Below are positions 17,553 through 24,279 of a stretch of 41,137 nt of DNA, in pieces; the first letter of the stretch is position 1; each line of letters begins with the position of its first letter. The stretch is from positions 1 through 41,137 of the forward strand of contig JAJDXM010000047.1 of assembly GCA_022823225.1 (NCBI GenBank), given 5' to 3'. A program made the translations under genes and the position numbers. The DNA comes from Gemmatimonadota bacterium. Lineage in GTDB: Bacteria; Gemmatimonadota; Gemmatimonadetes; Longimicrobiales; Gaopeijiaceae. The notes under the pieces are model-generated. The model ran no database searches. It saw only the letters and a program-made list of their open reading frames with translations, and was not told the DNA's origin.

Positions 17553-18686
17553 TCACCCCACCCCCGCCACTTCATACCAGTCCACCGCCCGGTCCGGGAC
17601 CCCGTCCGCATCGTCCGGCCCGAGCTGCCGCTCGACCAGCACCACCAGCGTCGAGCCCACCAGGTCGAAGCCCAGCATCCGGTCCCTGACCTTCACCGTC
17701 GCCACGTATTCGGTGTTCTCGTACACATCCAGCCAGGACCACTCGTGGAGGTCGCGGTGGGTGGCGACCCAATAGCGGTTGCCATCGTCGAACCGGTGCT
17801 GGCTTGTGGACAGGTAATACCGCTTGGGCGTGGCCCGGTAGTCTTCCAGCCGGTCCTCGACGCTCTCCGAAGGGTCCAGGCCCATCTCTGCGAAAGCCCT
17901 GTTGAGGGACTCGATCTCCTCCCTGCGCCGGGCCACGTCCCGTTCGTCCGGGAACTCCTCGGCGTAGGTCGGGGCGCGCACCACCACGGCCGCGGTGCCG
18001 GCGCCTTCGTCGAAGACCAGATAGCCGTCGCAGGCCAGGAAGGCCCACCGGCCCCGGCCGTCCGGAATGCCATTGATCACCCTGCCGCACTCGACGTCCC
18101 ACGGCCCGCCCCGCGACCCCTCCTCGCGCACGGTCTCGCCCGAAGCGAGGTCCACCTCGTACAGGATCATGAGCGGGCCATCGCTTTCCTCGCCCGGCAT
18201 CACGAACCGCAGCGAGATGCCCGTCAACACCGTGTCGAACGATCCGGTCGGGCTGAACCCGACGCCGGGCAGACTCACGCTCGACACGAACGCGCCGGAC
18301 GGCTCGAAGACCGAGAACCGGGACAGCGGCAGGTCCACCACCCCGATCGTTCCTCCCTCTCCGCGCACGAGCGAAGCTGCGCCGCCGAACTCGCCGGGAC
18401 CCTCTCCCTCGCGACCGAAGCTTCCGACGCTGCCCCCCTCCCGGTCCACGCAATGAACGCGCTGCTCGTAGGACTCGATCACGCAGGCCACCCGCCCGTC
18501 CGCCAGCACCGCGACATGGTTGTTTTCGCTGAGCGGCACGCTCGCGGTTCCGATGACTTCGGGCGCGAACACCGGCTCGCCGGACGTGTCGCCTTCGACG
18601 CAGGCGCTGGCGAAGGACAGGCCGGCGCAGCCGAGCAGGACGAGGGCGACCGGCGCCCGGGCGAGAGCGTTGGTTCCAGAGTTCAT
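17553..18686 (-). CDS. 6-bladed beta-propeller lipoprotein
   Basis: The ATG at 18686 follows GGAG at seven bases and begins a lipoprotein signal with the cysteine at residue 29 (LSFASAC). Blades include VAVLADGRVACVIES, VHCVDREGGSVGSFGREGEGPGEFGG, GTIGVVDLPLSRFSVF and a C-terminal DVYENTEYVATVKVRDRMLGFDLVGS. The FGREGEGPGEF motif matches that in the protein at 13161-14450, so the two are paralogues. The product is 377 residues and would sit on the outer face of a membrane. The ligand is unknown. It is divergent from the potassium-channel gene; the shared 102-bp gap holds an ATGTAA-N8-TTACAT dyad. Confidence 0.8.
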   Translation of the reverse strand: MNSGTNALARAPVALVLLGCAGLSFASACVEGDTSGEPVFAPEVIGTASVPLSENNHVAVLADGRVACVIESYEQRVHCVDREGGSVGSFGREGEGPGEFGGAASLVRGEGGTIGVVDLPLSRFSVFEPSGAFVSSVSLPGVGFSPTGSFDTVLTGISLRFVMPGEESDGPLMILYEVDLASGETVREEGSRGGPWDVECGRVINGIPDGRGRWAFLACDGYLVFDEGAGTAAVVVRAPTYAEEFPDERDVARRREEIESLNRAFAEMGLDPSESVEDRLEDYRATPKRYYLSTSQHRFDDGNRYWVATHRDLHEWSWLDVYENTEYVATVKVRDRMLGFDLVGSTLVVLVERQLGPDDADGVPDRAVDWYEVAGVG

Positions 18687-18725
18687 CGGGGACTCCAGTG
18701 GCGAATGTAAACTCGACGATACTTA

Positions 18726-18745
18726 ATGTAATCTACACTTTACAT
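18726..18745. promoter_or_regulatory. Inverted repeat ATGTAA-N8-TTACAT in a divergent promoter region
   Basis: This perfect dyad lies between the lipoprotein start (18686) and the channel start (18789). The ATGTA-N10-TACAT spacing is what PadR-type repressors bind. Another ATGTAAA half lies about 20 bp upstream, on the lipoprotein side. The regulator is not encoded nearby. Confidence 0.45.
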
Positions 18746-18788
18746 GTTGTGTCGCTTGCCCCGCGCCCTCGCCACCAGGAGACTCCCC

Positions 18789-19466
18789 ATGCGCGCCTCT
18801 CCATTCTCCGAACGCACCGAACGCCTCATCCTCGCCGTGATCGGCCTGGACCTGCTCCTGCAAATGGCCGAGACCGCCGAGACCCTGGCCCACCTGGAGA
18901 CGCTCTTCTTCTGGGCTGACGTAGGCATCTGGCTCGCCTACACGATCGAGTGGTCCCTTCGCATTCGCCGGGCGCGGGACCGGAGGAAGTACGCGCTCAG
19001 CTTCATCGGGATCGTGGACTTCATGGCGATCCTGCCGCTGTGGGCGTTCACCGGGCTCGATCTGGGGGCGCTCAGGGCCTTCCGCCTCTTCCGCCTCTTC
19101 GTCGCGACGGCCAAGCTCGCCACCCGGACCAGCGCCGTGGCCAGGCTGGCCCGCGCGTTCCGGTTCGCCGTTGACGAGGCCGGCGCGCTCTTCGCCGGCA
19201 CCTGCATCATCGTGATCACGGCCGGGTTCGGTATGTACCACCTCGAAAACCCGGTGCAGCCCGATGTCTTCAGTTCGGTGTCCGACGGGCTCTGGTGGGC
19301 GGTGGTCACCCTGACGACGGTCGGTTATGGCGACATCCAGCCCGTGACGGGCGGCGGCAGGATCCTGGCAACCGTGGCGATGTTCGCGGGCATCGGGGTG
19401 ATCGGATCCGCGTGCGGCATCATGGCCGATGCGCTGCGGGAGGCGTCGGCCGCCGAGTCGAGTTAG
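18789..19466 (+). CDS. Voltage-sensor-type potassium channel
   Basis: The 225-residue membrane protein contains the potassium selectivity filter TVGYGD at 177-182, preceded by the pore helix (SDGLWWAVVTLT). Six hydrophobic segments are visible: about 12-30, 38-56, 70-88, an S4-like segment with R96, R99 and R102 every third residue (ALRAFRLFRLF), 133-151 and 190-212. This is the plan of a KvAP-like tetrameric voltage-gated channel with almost no cytoplasmic C-terminal domain. ATG 18789 is preceded by AGGAG at seven bases; an upstream ATG at 18744 lies inside the operator-like dyad and is less likely. It could also be a weakly voltage-dependent leak channel, since the S4 carries only three arginines. 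Confidence 0.88.
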   Translation: MRASPFSERTERLILAVIGLDLLLQMAETAETLAHLETLFFWADVGIWLAYTIEWSLRIRRARDRRKYALSFIGIVDFMAILPLWAFTGLDLGALRAFRLFRLFVATAKLATRTSAVARLARAFRFAVDEAGALFAGTCIIVITAGFGMYHLENPVQPDVFSSVSDGLWWAVVTLTTVGYGDIQPVTGGGRILATVAMFAGIGVIGSACGIMADALREASAAESS

Positions 19467-19474
19467 GTGCGTGG

Positions 19475-19495
19475 GTAAAAATCCTGCTATTTTAC
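19475..19495. promoter_or_regulatory. Inverted repeat GTAAAA-N9-TTTTAC before the DUF4143 ATPase gene
   Basis: This perfect 6-9-6 dyad ends five bases before the ATG at 19500. It replaces a normal ribosome binding site, so the gene may be expressed from a leaderless message, with the dyad as operator. The AT-rich stretch stands out from GC-rich flanks. Confidence 0.35.
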
Positions 19496-19499
19496 TTAC

Positions 19500-20672
19500 A
19501 TGTACCCACGAATTCTTGCTAACGTCCTGAAATCCAGCGAGCGGAGCGTCCTTGTCCTTGGTCCACGGCAGGTCGGCAAGTCCACCCTCCTGGCCTCTCT
19601 GGCACCCGATCTCTCTCTGAATCTTGCGAGTCCGCGGGTGTTTCGGGACTTCGTTTCCTACCCGGAGCGGCTGGAGAGCGAACTGCGGGCCGCGTCACCG
19701 GGCGTGCGCACGGTGTTTCTGGACGAAGTTCAGCGGGTCCCGGCCCTCCTTGACGTGGTTCAGCTCTTTCTGGACGAACACCCCGGCCGCTTCCGGTTTC
19801 TCCTTTCGGGGTCCAGCGCCCGGAAACTCAAGCGGGGTCAGGCCAACCTGCTCCCCGGCAGGATCCACGTCCACCAGATGCACCCGCTGCTCGCGTGCGA
19901 ACTTGCAGGGGACTTCGACCTCGGCCGCGCGCTGGCGCACGGGACGCTGCCGGGAATCTACGCGGAACCGGACGACGAACTGCGCGCCGCGGACCTGCGG
20001 AGCTATTCGGATACCTATCTGCGCGAGGAAATCCAGGCCGAGGCGCTTGTGCGGAACCTGGGGGGCTTCTCACGCCTCCTGGATCTGATGGCGGCCTCTT
20101 CGGGCCGAATCCTCAACGTCCAGGCTATGTGCAAACAGGCAGGGCTGGGCTATGAGACCACGCGCCGCTACATAGAGGTCCTGGAGGACACTCTTGTCAT
20201 GTTCCGGGTTCCGGCCTGGAGCGGCTCCAGCCGTGCGAGCGCGGTCGGGCATCCCCGCCTGTTCCTCTTCGACAACGGAGTTCGCAACGCCCTTCTGCGG
20301 AGGCCCCTGAACTCGATTCTCCCAGACGAGCGGGGTATCCTCCTGGAACACTTCGTTGCCGGCGAACTGCACCGCCGGACGCGAAACCTGTGGCCCGAGG
20401 CCGCGCTGTTCCACTATCGAACCCGGTCCGGCGCCGAGGTGGACTTCGTGCTCGAAGCAGGGAGGGACCTGTGGGGCATCGAGGTCAAGGCGGGGCATCG
20501 GGTGACGCGGAGCATGCTGCGGGGCCTGCGATCGCTCGCATCGCGCAGTGATCGGGTCAAACGGCGGATCGTGGTCTTCCTGGGTGAGCGGCGCCAACTG
20601 CTTGACGGGGTCGAGGTGCTGCCGCTGTCGGACTTTCTGGCGGAGTTGCCCGGTTCGCACGACCGCAGGTAG
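19500..20672 (+). CDS. AAA ATPase with C-terminal DUF4143 nuclease-like domain
   Basis: The 390-residue protein has Walker A GPRQVGKST (21-29), Walker B VFLDEVQR (72-79), sensor LLSGSSARKL (101-110), then a winged-helix segment (NVQAMCKQAGLGYETTRRYIEVLED) and the DUF4143 domain with GAEVDFVLE and WGIEVKAG. In the DUF4143 part D315, E328 and K330 form a PD-(D/E)XK-like set. Such proteins are widespread and often duplicated in anaerobes and environmental phyla; the role is unsettled, with a link to toxin-antitoxin-like or defence behaviour suspected. The ATG has no upstream ribosome binding site but sits next to a dyad. It is followed closely by an unrelated secreted protein. Confidence 0.88.
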   Translation: MYPRILANVLKSSERSVLVLGPRQVGKSTLLASLAPDLSLNLASPRVFRDFVSYPERLESELRAASPGVRTVFLDEVQRVPALLDVVQLFLDEHPGRFRFLLSGSSARKLKRGQANLLPGRIHVHQMHPLLACELAGDFDLGRALAHGTLPGIYAEPDDELRAADLRSYSDTYLREEIQAEALVRNLGGFSRLLDLMAASSGRILNVQAMCKQAGLGYETTRRYIEVLEDTLVMFRVPAWSGSSRASAVGHPRLFLFDNGVRNALLRRPLNSILPDERGILLEHFVAGELHRRTRNLWPEAALFHYRTRSGAEVDFVLEAGRDLWGIEVKAGHRVTRSMLRGLRSLASRSDRVKRRIVVFLGERRQLLDGVEVLPLSDFLAELPGSHDRR

Positions 20673-20678
20673 CATGCA

Positions 20679-21752
20679 ATGATGAACCCCCACCGCCCCC
20701 CGGCCCCCCGGTTCGCGCTCGTCGCGCTCGCCGTGGCGGCCGCCCTCGTCCCCCCGGCCACCGCCCTCGCCCCCCCGGCCACCGCCCAGGTCCTGCCCGG
20801 CCCCAACGGCCCCGTCGAGTTCATCGGCCTGCAGAAATGGGACGCCCAGGAGCTGTTCGACGCGATCCGGGAAATCGATCCCGACCGTCCCTTCCACGCC
20901 TGCGCTGTCGTCATGCGAATGGAGCTCGGGTTCGCCGATGCGGGCGCATTCAGCTTCACCAACCCCCGATCCACCGAGTGGTACACGGTGGTGGTCGGCG
21001 TGGAGGACAGCGCCCGGGTGCGGTACCGCCCGGTCGGCAGCGACCGGTTCCTGCTGCCCGAGACCTGGCAGGCGCTGGTGGACATCATGCAGGAAGACTG
21101 GGCCACGATGGCCGCGGCCGCGTACACGCTCCCCTCGAGCGGCGGAATCTTGAGCTTCCTGGGCGGCGCGAAGCGGCGGGCAGAGGAGATGGGCGCCGAT
21201 CCCGAGCTCTACGACCGGCTGTCGGATCTCGTCGACGAGGCGGACACCGACGAGGATCTCCGCCTGATCCGGGAGGTGCTCGCCAGCGACGCTTCGGCGG
21301 AGGCGCGGACGGTCGCAACGCTGCTTCTCGTCAACTTCATGGACGACGACAAATCCTGGCACGCCCTCGTGGGCTCCGCAATCGACCCGGTGGCCCAGGT
21401 CAGCTCGGTGGCCATGAGCATGCTCTCGGCATTTGCGTCAGGAAGGGCGCCCACCGTCGACTGGTCCGGGGCCCGCGACCCTCTGTCGGCCGTCCTGGCG
21501 GGGACGAATCCCTTCGCGTTCACGCAGGTCCTGCAGATCCTGGCCGCCACGGACATCGACCCGGAGTTCGGGCGGCAGCTGGTCCGCGAGAACCCCGACC
21601 TGCTCCTTGCCTACGCCGGCGCCGAGCACGTACCGACCCGCGTCCCGGCCCTGGGACTCCTGAGGGCGGTGAGCGGCGAGGACTTCGGCACGGACGTCGA
21701 CGCGTGGAGAGCCTGGATCGAAGGGTGGGCGGTCCGCCGGCCGTCCGCCTAA
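20679..21752 (+). CDS. Secreted protein with HEAT-like helical region
   Basis: The N-terminus is a long alanine-rich signal peptide (RFALVALAVAAALVPPATALAPPATAQ, cleavage near residue 37), containing a short direct repeat of LAPPAT. The mature protein has a small alpha/beta part (GLQKWDAQELFDAIREIDP, YTVVVGVEDSARVRYRPVG) and then a run of helical pairs from about residue 185 (LRLIREVLASDASAEARTVATLLL) that look like HEAT repeats. It has two cysteine-poor halves and no enzyme motif that I recognise. It starts six bases after the DUF4143 gene. The stop codon TAA is shared with the first bases of the inverted-repeat element at 21752-22000. Confidence 0.7.
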   Translation: MMNPHRPPAPRFALVALAVAAALVPPATALAPPATAQVLPGPNGPVEFIGLQKWDAQELFDAIREIDPDRPFHACAVVMRMELGFADAGAFSFTNPRSTEWYTVVVGVEDSARVRYRPVGSDRFLLPETWQALVDIMQEDWATMAAAAYTLPSSGGILSFLGGAKRRAEEMGADPELYDRLSDLVDEADTDEDLRLIREVLASDASAEARTVATLLLVNFMDDDKSWHALVGSAIDPVAQVSSVAMSMLSAFASGRAPTVDWSGARDPLSAVLAGTNPFAFTQVLQILAATDIDPEFGRQLVRENPDLLLAYAGAEHVPTRVPALGLLRAVSGEDFGTDVDAWRAWIEGWAVRRPSA

Positions 21753-22000
21753 GCAGCCCGTGGACAATCCCCGCGCGGCACCGAGGGCGGCGAGGCGCCG
21801 GGCTGGCAAGGTGCGACGAAGGGCGAATAGCAGAGCTATTGGCCCGAGGAGCAACGCCGAGCGGTGCTTTGGGGCGGCGAGAAGTAAAGAGGACACGACA
21901 CTTGGTAAAGTGCGCTTTACGTAGCGAGCCCGTGAGCACCGCAGTCCAGCCCGGATGCATCGCCGTCCGAATGCAGCGGGGACTTGTTCCACGGGCTGCT
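21752..22000. mobile_element. MITE-like element with terminal inverted repeats (copy 1)
   Basis: The ends are inverted repeats: left AGCAGCCCGTGGA-CAA-TCCCCGC (21752-21774); right, read inward, AGCAGCCCGTGGA-ACAAG-TCCCCGC (22000-21976). The centre contains an imperfect hairpin GAATAGC-AGA-GCTATTGG, and long blocks match the inverse complement of 35670-35855. TA dinucleotides border both ends, as for IS630/mariner-type insertions. No transposase is encoded. The right end provides the T of the downstream toxin's TAG stop; the left end touches the TAA of the upstream gene. It also contains a GTAAAGTGCGCTTTAC dyad. It could be a transcribed RNA element rather than a transposon. Confidence 0.65.
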
Positions 22001-22421
22001 AGCCGCCAGGCATCCGCACCGGCACGCTCTGCCGTCCGCTCCGCCGATAGATCCTGAAGTCGCCGTCGAGCGTCAGCACCACGCTGCCCGGATTCTGCTG
22101 GGACATCCTCACGAGGCAGGCGTCCGCCAGCGACATGGGCACATCGTCGTACTTCTTCATCAACCGCGCGACCCGGGGGGCCTCATCGGCCAGCCGGAAC
22201 GACAGATCCAGGACACCTTGCTCGACCAGCGAGACAACGGCTTCCCCGGCACCCGACGTGAGCCGGTGGGCGAGAAAACACGCCTCAGCGACAACCGCTT
22301 CGCAGGTGAGGAACGGCGGCGCGACCCGCGCCCACTGTCCACGCGCCCAGTCGTGATGCCGGTCCCGGCGGTTCATGAACGCCACCAGTGGCCCCGTGTC
22401 GAGGATGACCGGGAGACTCAC
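21999..22421 (-). CDS. vapC: PIN-domain toxin, VapC type
   Basis: The 140-residue protein has the four acidic positions of a PIN ribonuclease: D8 in VILDTGPLVAF, E41/E46 in LTCEAVVAEACF, D99 in SLADACLVR and D119 in LTLDGDF. VapC toxins cleave tRNA or rRNA and are neutralised by the antitoxin encoded just upstream. Start and antitoxin stop overlap by four bases (22418-22421), a standard toxin-antitoxin junction. The stop codon lies at the border of the inverted-repeat element 21752-22000. Confidence 0.88.
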   Translation of the reverse strand: MSLPVILDTGPLVAFMNRRDRHHDWARGQWARVAPPFLTCEAVVAEACFLAHRLTSGAGEAVVSLVEQGVLDLSFRLADEAPRVARLMKKYDDVPMSLADACLVRMSQQNPGSVVLTLDGDFRIYRRSGRQSVPVRMPGG

Positions 22422-22657
22422 CGGCCGAAGTCACGCATGTAGTCGGGATTCACCGACAGATCCGCAGGCCCGGCGAAGGCGCCGGCGAGATCGGCCGCCC
22501 GCGACAGGGCGGATGCGGGCTCTTCGGCCATCTCCGCGCGCAGGAACGCCTCGAGTACCTCGCGAATCAGGGCCGATCTGCTGATGCCGCGCCGGCGTGC
22601 AGCCTCGGACACCTCCAGGGCGAGGCGCCTCGGCATCTTCAGGGATATGGGTGTCAT
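22418..22657 (-). CDS. vapB: Ribbon-helix-helix antitoxin
   Basis: The 79-residue protein begins MTPISLKMPRRLALEVSEAARRRGISRSALIREVLEAFL, a CopG/MetJ-type ribbon-helix-helix with the first strand contacting DNA. The tail (about 50-79) would wrap the PIN toxin. The start is preceded by GAGGAGGA. Autorepression at the AT-rich dyads upstream (22680-22735) is likely. Confidence 0.85.
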   Translation of the reverse strand: MTPISLKMPRRLALEVSEAARRRGISRSALIREVLEAFLRAEMAEEPASALSRAADLAGAFAGPADLSVNPDYMRDFGR

Positions 22658-22679
22658 CGGGCCGGTCCTCCTCGGGTGT

Positions 22680-22735
22680 GTACTATAGATTGCGGTATTA
22701 CTTTAGTACATCATCTAGTATTATCGAATACGACG
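22680..22735 (-). promoter_or_regulatory. Promoter/operator region of the vapBC pair
   Basis: An AT-rich patch in GC-rich DNA. It has the dyad GTACTA (22680-22685) / TAGTAC (22704-22709), and TATTATCGAATA further upstream. On the minus strand TATAGT (22687-22682) is a fair -10, with TGTACT 17 bp upstream as a weak -35. The antitoxin is the likely binder. Confidence 0.5.
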
Positions 22736-22759
22736 CCGGGGGTCAAGTGGGAGCCCCGC

Positions 22760-22822
22760 CCCCCTTGCCCAAGCACCCGCCCCCCTTGCCCAAGCACCTG
22801 CCCCCCTTGCCCCAGCACCCCG
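22760..22822 (+). repeat. Three 21-bp tandem repeats
   Basis: Units start CCCCCTTGCCCAAGCACC and lie at 22760-22780, 22781-22801 and 22802-22822, the last one diverged. They are in the leader of the propeller gene at 22918. In the plus reading frame they would code (P)PPLPKHP repeats, but I place the start downstream of them. Confidence 0.75.
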
Positions 22823-22917
22823 CGCCCCTTTCATTCGCCAACTGCAGGCGCTGGGGCTGTTGGCGGGGATGCAGGCCAGGTAGGTTTTCCCGAAACCCCC
22901 CCCAGGAGGACCAACTG

Positions 22918-24177
22918 ATGAGTACCCTGCGCCCCCCGATGTTCGCAGCCGCCCTCGCGCCCGTCCGCGCCCTCGCGCCCCGCGGCGCCCGCCAGCCAGT
23001 CGTCGCCGTTCTTGCCCTCGTCCTCGCCCTCGCCCCCGCCTCGGCGCTCGCCCAGGAGGCCGGGCGCCCCGGGCAGCCCGAACGCCCCGCCGGCCCCGAC
23101 CCCACCCTGGAGGAGTGGGAGGTTCCCTGGGAACAGAGCCGCCCGCGCGACCCCTACGTCGCCCCGGACGGGCGGGTCTGGTTCGTCGGGCAGCGCTCCC
23201 ACTACGCCGCCGTGCTCGACCCGGTGAGCGGCGAGTTCAAGAAGTACGATCTTCCTGAGGGTGCCGGCCCGCACACGGTGGTGGTCGGCACGGACGGGAT
23301 GGTGTGGTACACCGGCAACCGAGTCGGCAACCTCGGCCGCATCGATCCGGCGACCGGGGACATCGAGATCTTCCCGATGCCGGACGAGCGCGCCCGCGAC
23401 CCGCATACCTTCGCCTTCGACGCCTCGGGCGACCTCTGGTTCACCGTGCAGGGCGGCAACTTTGTCGGCAAGTTCTGGCGGGAAACAGGCGACGTGCGCC
23501 TGGTCGAGATGGCCGACAACGCGAGCCGTCCGGGTTCGTCAACGCGTCCCTACGGCCTCAAGATGGACTCGAAGGACCGCCCCTGGGCGACCCTCTTCGG
23601 CACCAACCAGCTGGTCATGGTCGATCCGCAGACCTTCGAGCCCACCTACTACGAGCTTCCCGACGGCGCCCGGCCCCGGCGGCTGGTAATCGACTCGCGA
23701 GACATCGTCTGGTATGTGGACTACGCGCGCGGCTACCTGGGCCGCGTGGACCCGGAGTCCGGCGAGGTCAGGGAGTGGGCCAACCCCAGCGGCGAAGGCG
23801 CGCGCCCCTACGGTGTCGCCATCGACGCGGACGACCGGATCTGGTTCGTCGAGACCGGCGTGCGCCCGAACCGGTTCGTCGGCTTCGATGCCCTGCTGGA
23901 GGAGTACATCAGCGAGGTGGACGTCGGCAGCGGCGGCGGCACCATCCGCCACATGTACTACGACCCGAAGACGAACGTGGTCTGGTTCGGCACGGACGTG
24001 AACACGGTCGGCCGCGCGGTGCTGCCGGCCACGAGGAGGGTGAGCGACTCAGGAGGGCCGGGGACTCAGGAGGGCCGGTCCGGGTGGAGGTCCCTGCCAA
24101 TAGGACGTCCGAAGAATTCTTCCCGATCGGGAAAAAACCGGCGAGAATGGACCGAGAATCTTCCCGTACGGGAATGA
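22918..24177 (+). CDS. Secreted streptogramin-lyase-like (Vgb family) beta-propeller protein
   Basis: The start at 22918 has AGGAGGA at eight bases and a signal peptide with cleavage after residue 45 (ASALA-QE). The mature protein is a seven-bladed propeller of the Vgb/SMP-30-like type: DPYVAPDGRVWFVGQ, GPHTVVVGTDGMVWYTGN, HTFAFDASGDLWFTVQ, RPYGLKMDSKDRPWATLF, RRLVIDSRDIVWYVDY and RPYGVAIDADDRIWFVE. Vgb lyases linearise streptogramins, but many relatives are not lyases; I could not place all the lyase histidines, so the enzyme function is uncertain. The last 45 codons run through a repeat-rich, palindrome-rich stretch (24046-24177), so the C-terminus may be an artificial read-through tail. 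The product is 419 residues. Confidence 0.8.
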   Translation: MSTLRPPMFAAALAPVRALAPRGARQPVVAVLALVLALAPASALAQEAGRPGQPERPAGPDPTLEEWEVPWEQSRPRDPYVAPDGRVWFVGQRSHYAAVLDPVSGEFKKYDLPEGAGPHTVVVGTDGMVWYTGNRVGNLGRIDPATGDIEIFPMPDERARDPHTFAFDASGDLWFTVQGGNFVGKFWRETGDVRLVEMADNASRPGSSTRPYGLKMDSKDRPWATLFGTNQLVMVDPQTFEPTYYELPDGARPRRLVIDSRDIVWYVDYARGYLGRVDPESGEVREWANPSGEGARPYGVAIDADDRIWFVETGVRPNRFVGFDALLEEYISEVDVGSGGGTIRHMYYDPKTNVVWFGTDVNTVGRAVLPATRRVSDSGGPGTQEGRSGWRSLPIGRPKNSSRSGKNRREWTENLPVRE

Positions 24178-24197
24178 TTTCTCGGACGATGTCCTAA
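24103..24197. repeat. Nested palindrome array
   Basis: In order: GGACGTCC (24103-24110), GAAGAATTCTTC (24111-24122), TTCCCGATCGGGAA (24120-24133) and TTCCCGTACGGGAA (24161-24174), followed by CTCGGACGATGTCC. The flanks form a longer imperfect dyad around the whole. The two 14-bp palindromes are 41 bp centre to centre, close to four helical turns. It lies at the 3' ends of two convergent genes. T runs are not placed for a terminator on either strand. Confidence 0.75.
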
Positions 24198-24279
24198 CAC
24201 ACCCCCCTGGGGGGGCGCCGAGCGCCTCGGCAGCCGCCAACTCCTCGCCAGCCGCCAGCTCCTCGGCAGCCGCCAGCCC

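Noticed and set aside
20070-21362. A 430-codon minus-strand frame
   Set aside because: It is antisense to the DUF4143 ATPase and the secreted HEAT-like gene and shows no protein features.
22760-22822. CRISPR-like repeats
   Set aside because: The units are contiguous with no spacers, so this is a tandem repeat. The repeats at 33661-33732 also lack spacers. No cas genes are present.
24103-24197. Rho-independent terminator between the convergent genes
   Set aside because: Stems are followed by A runs or GC-rich sequence, not T runs, on the transcribed strands.
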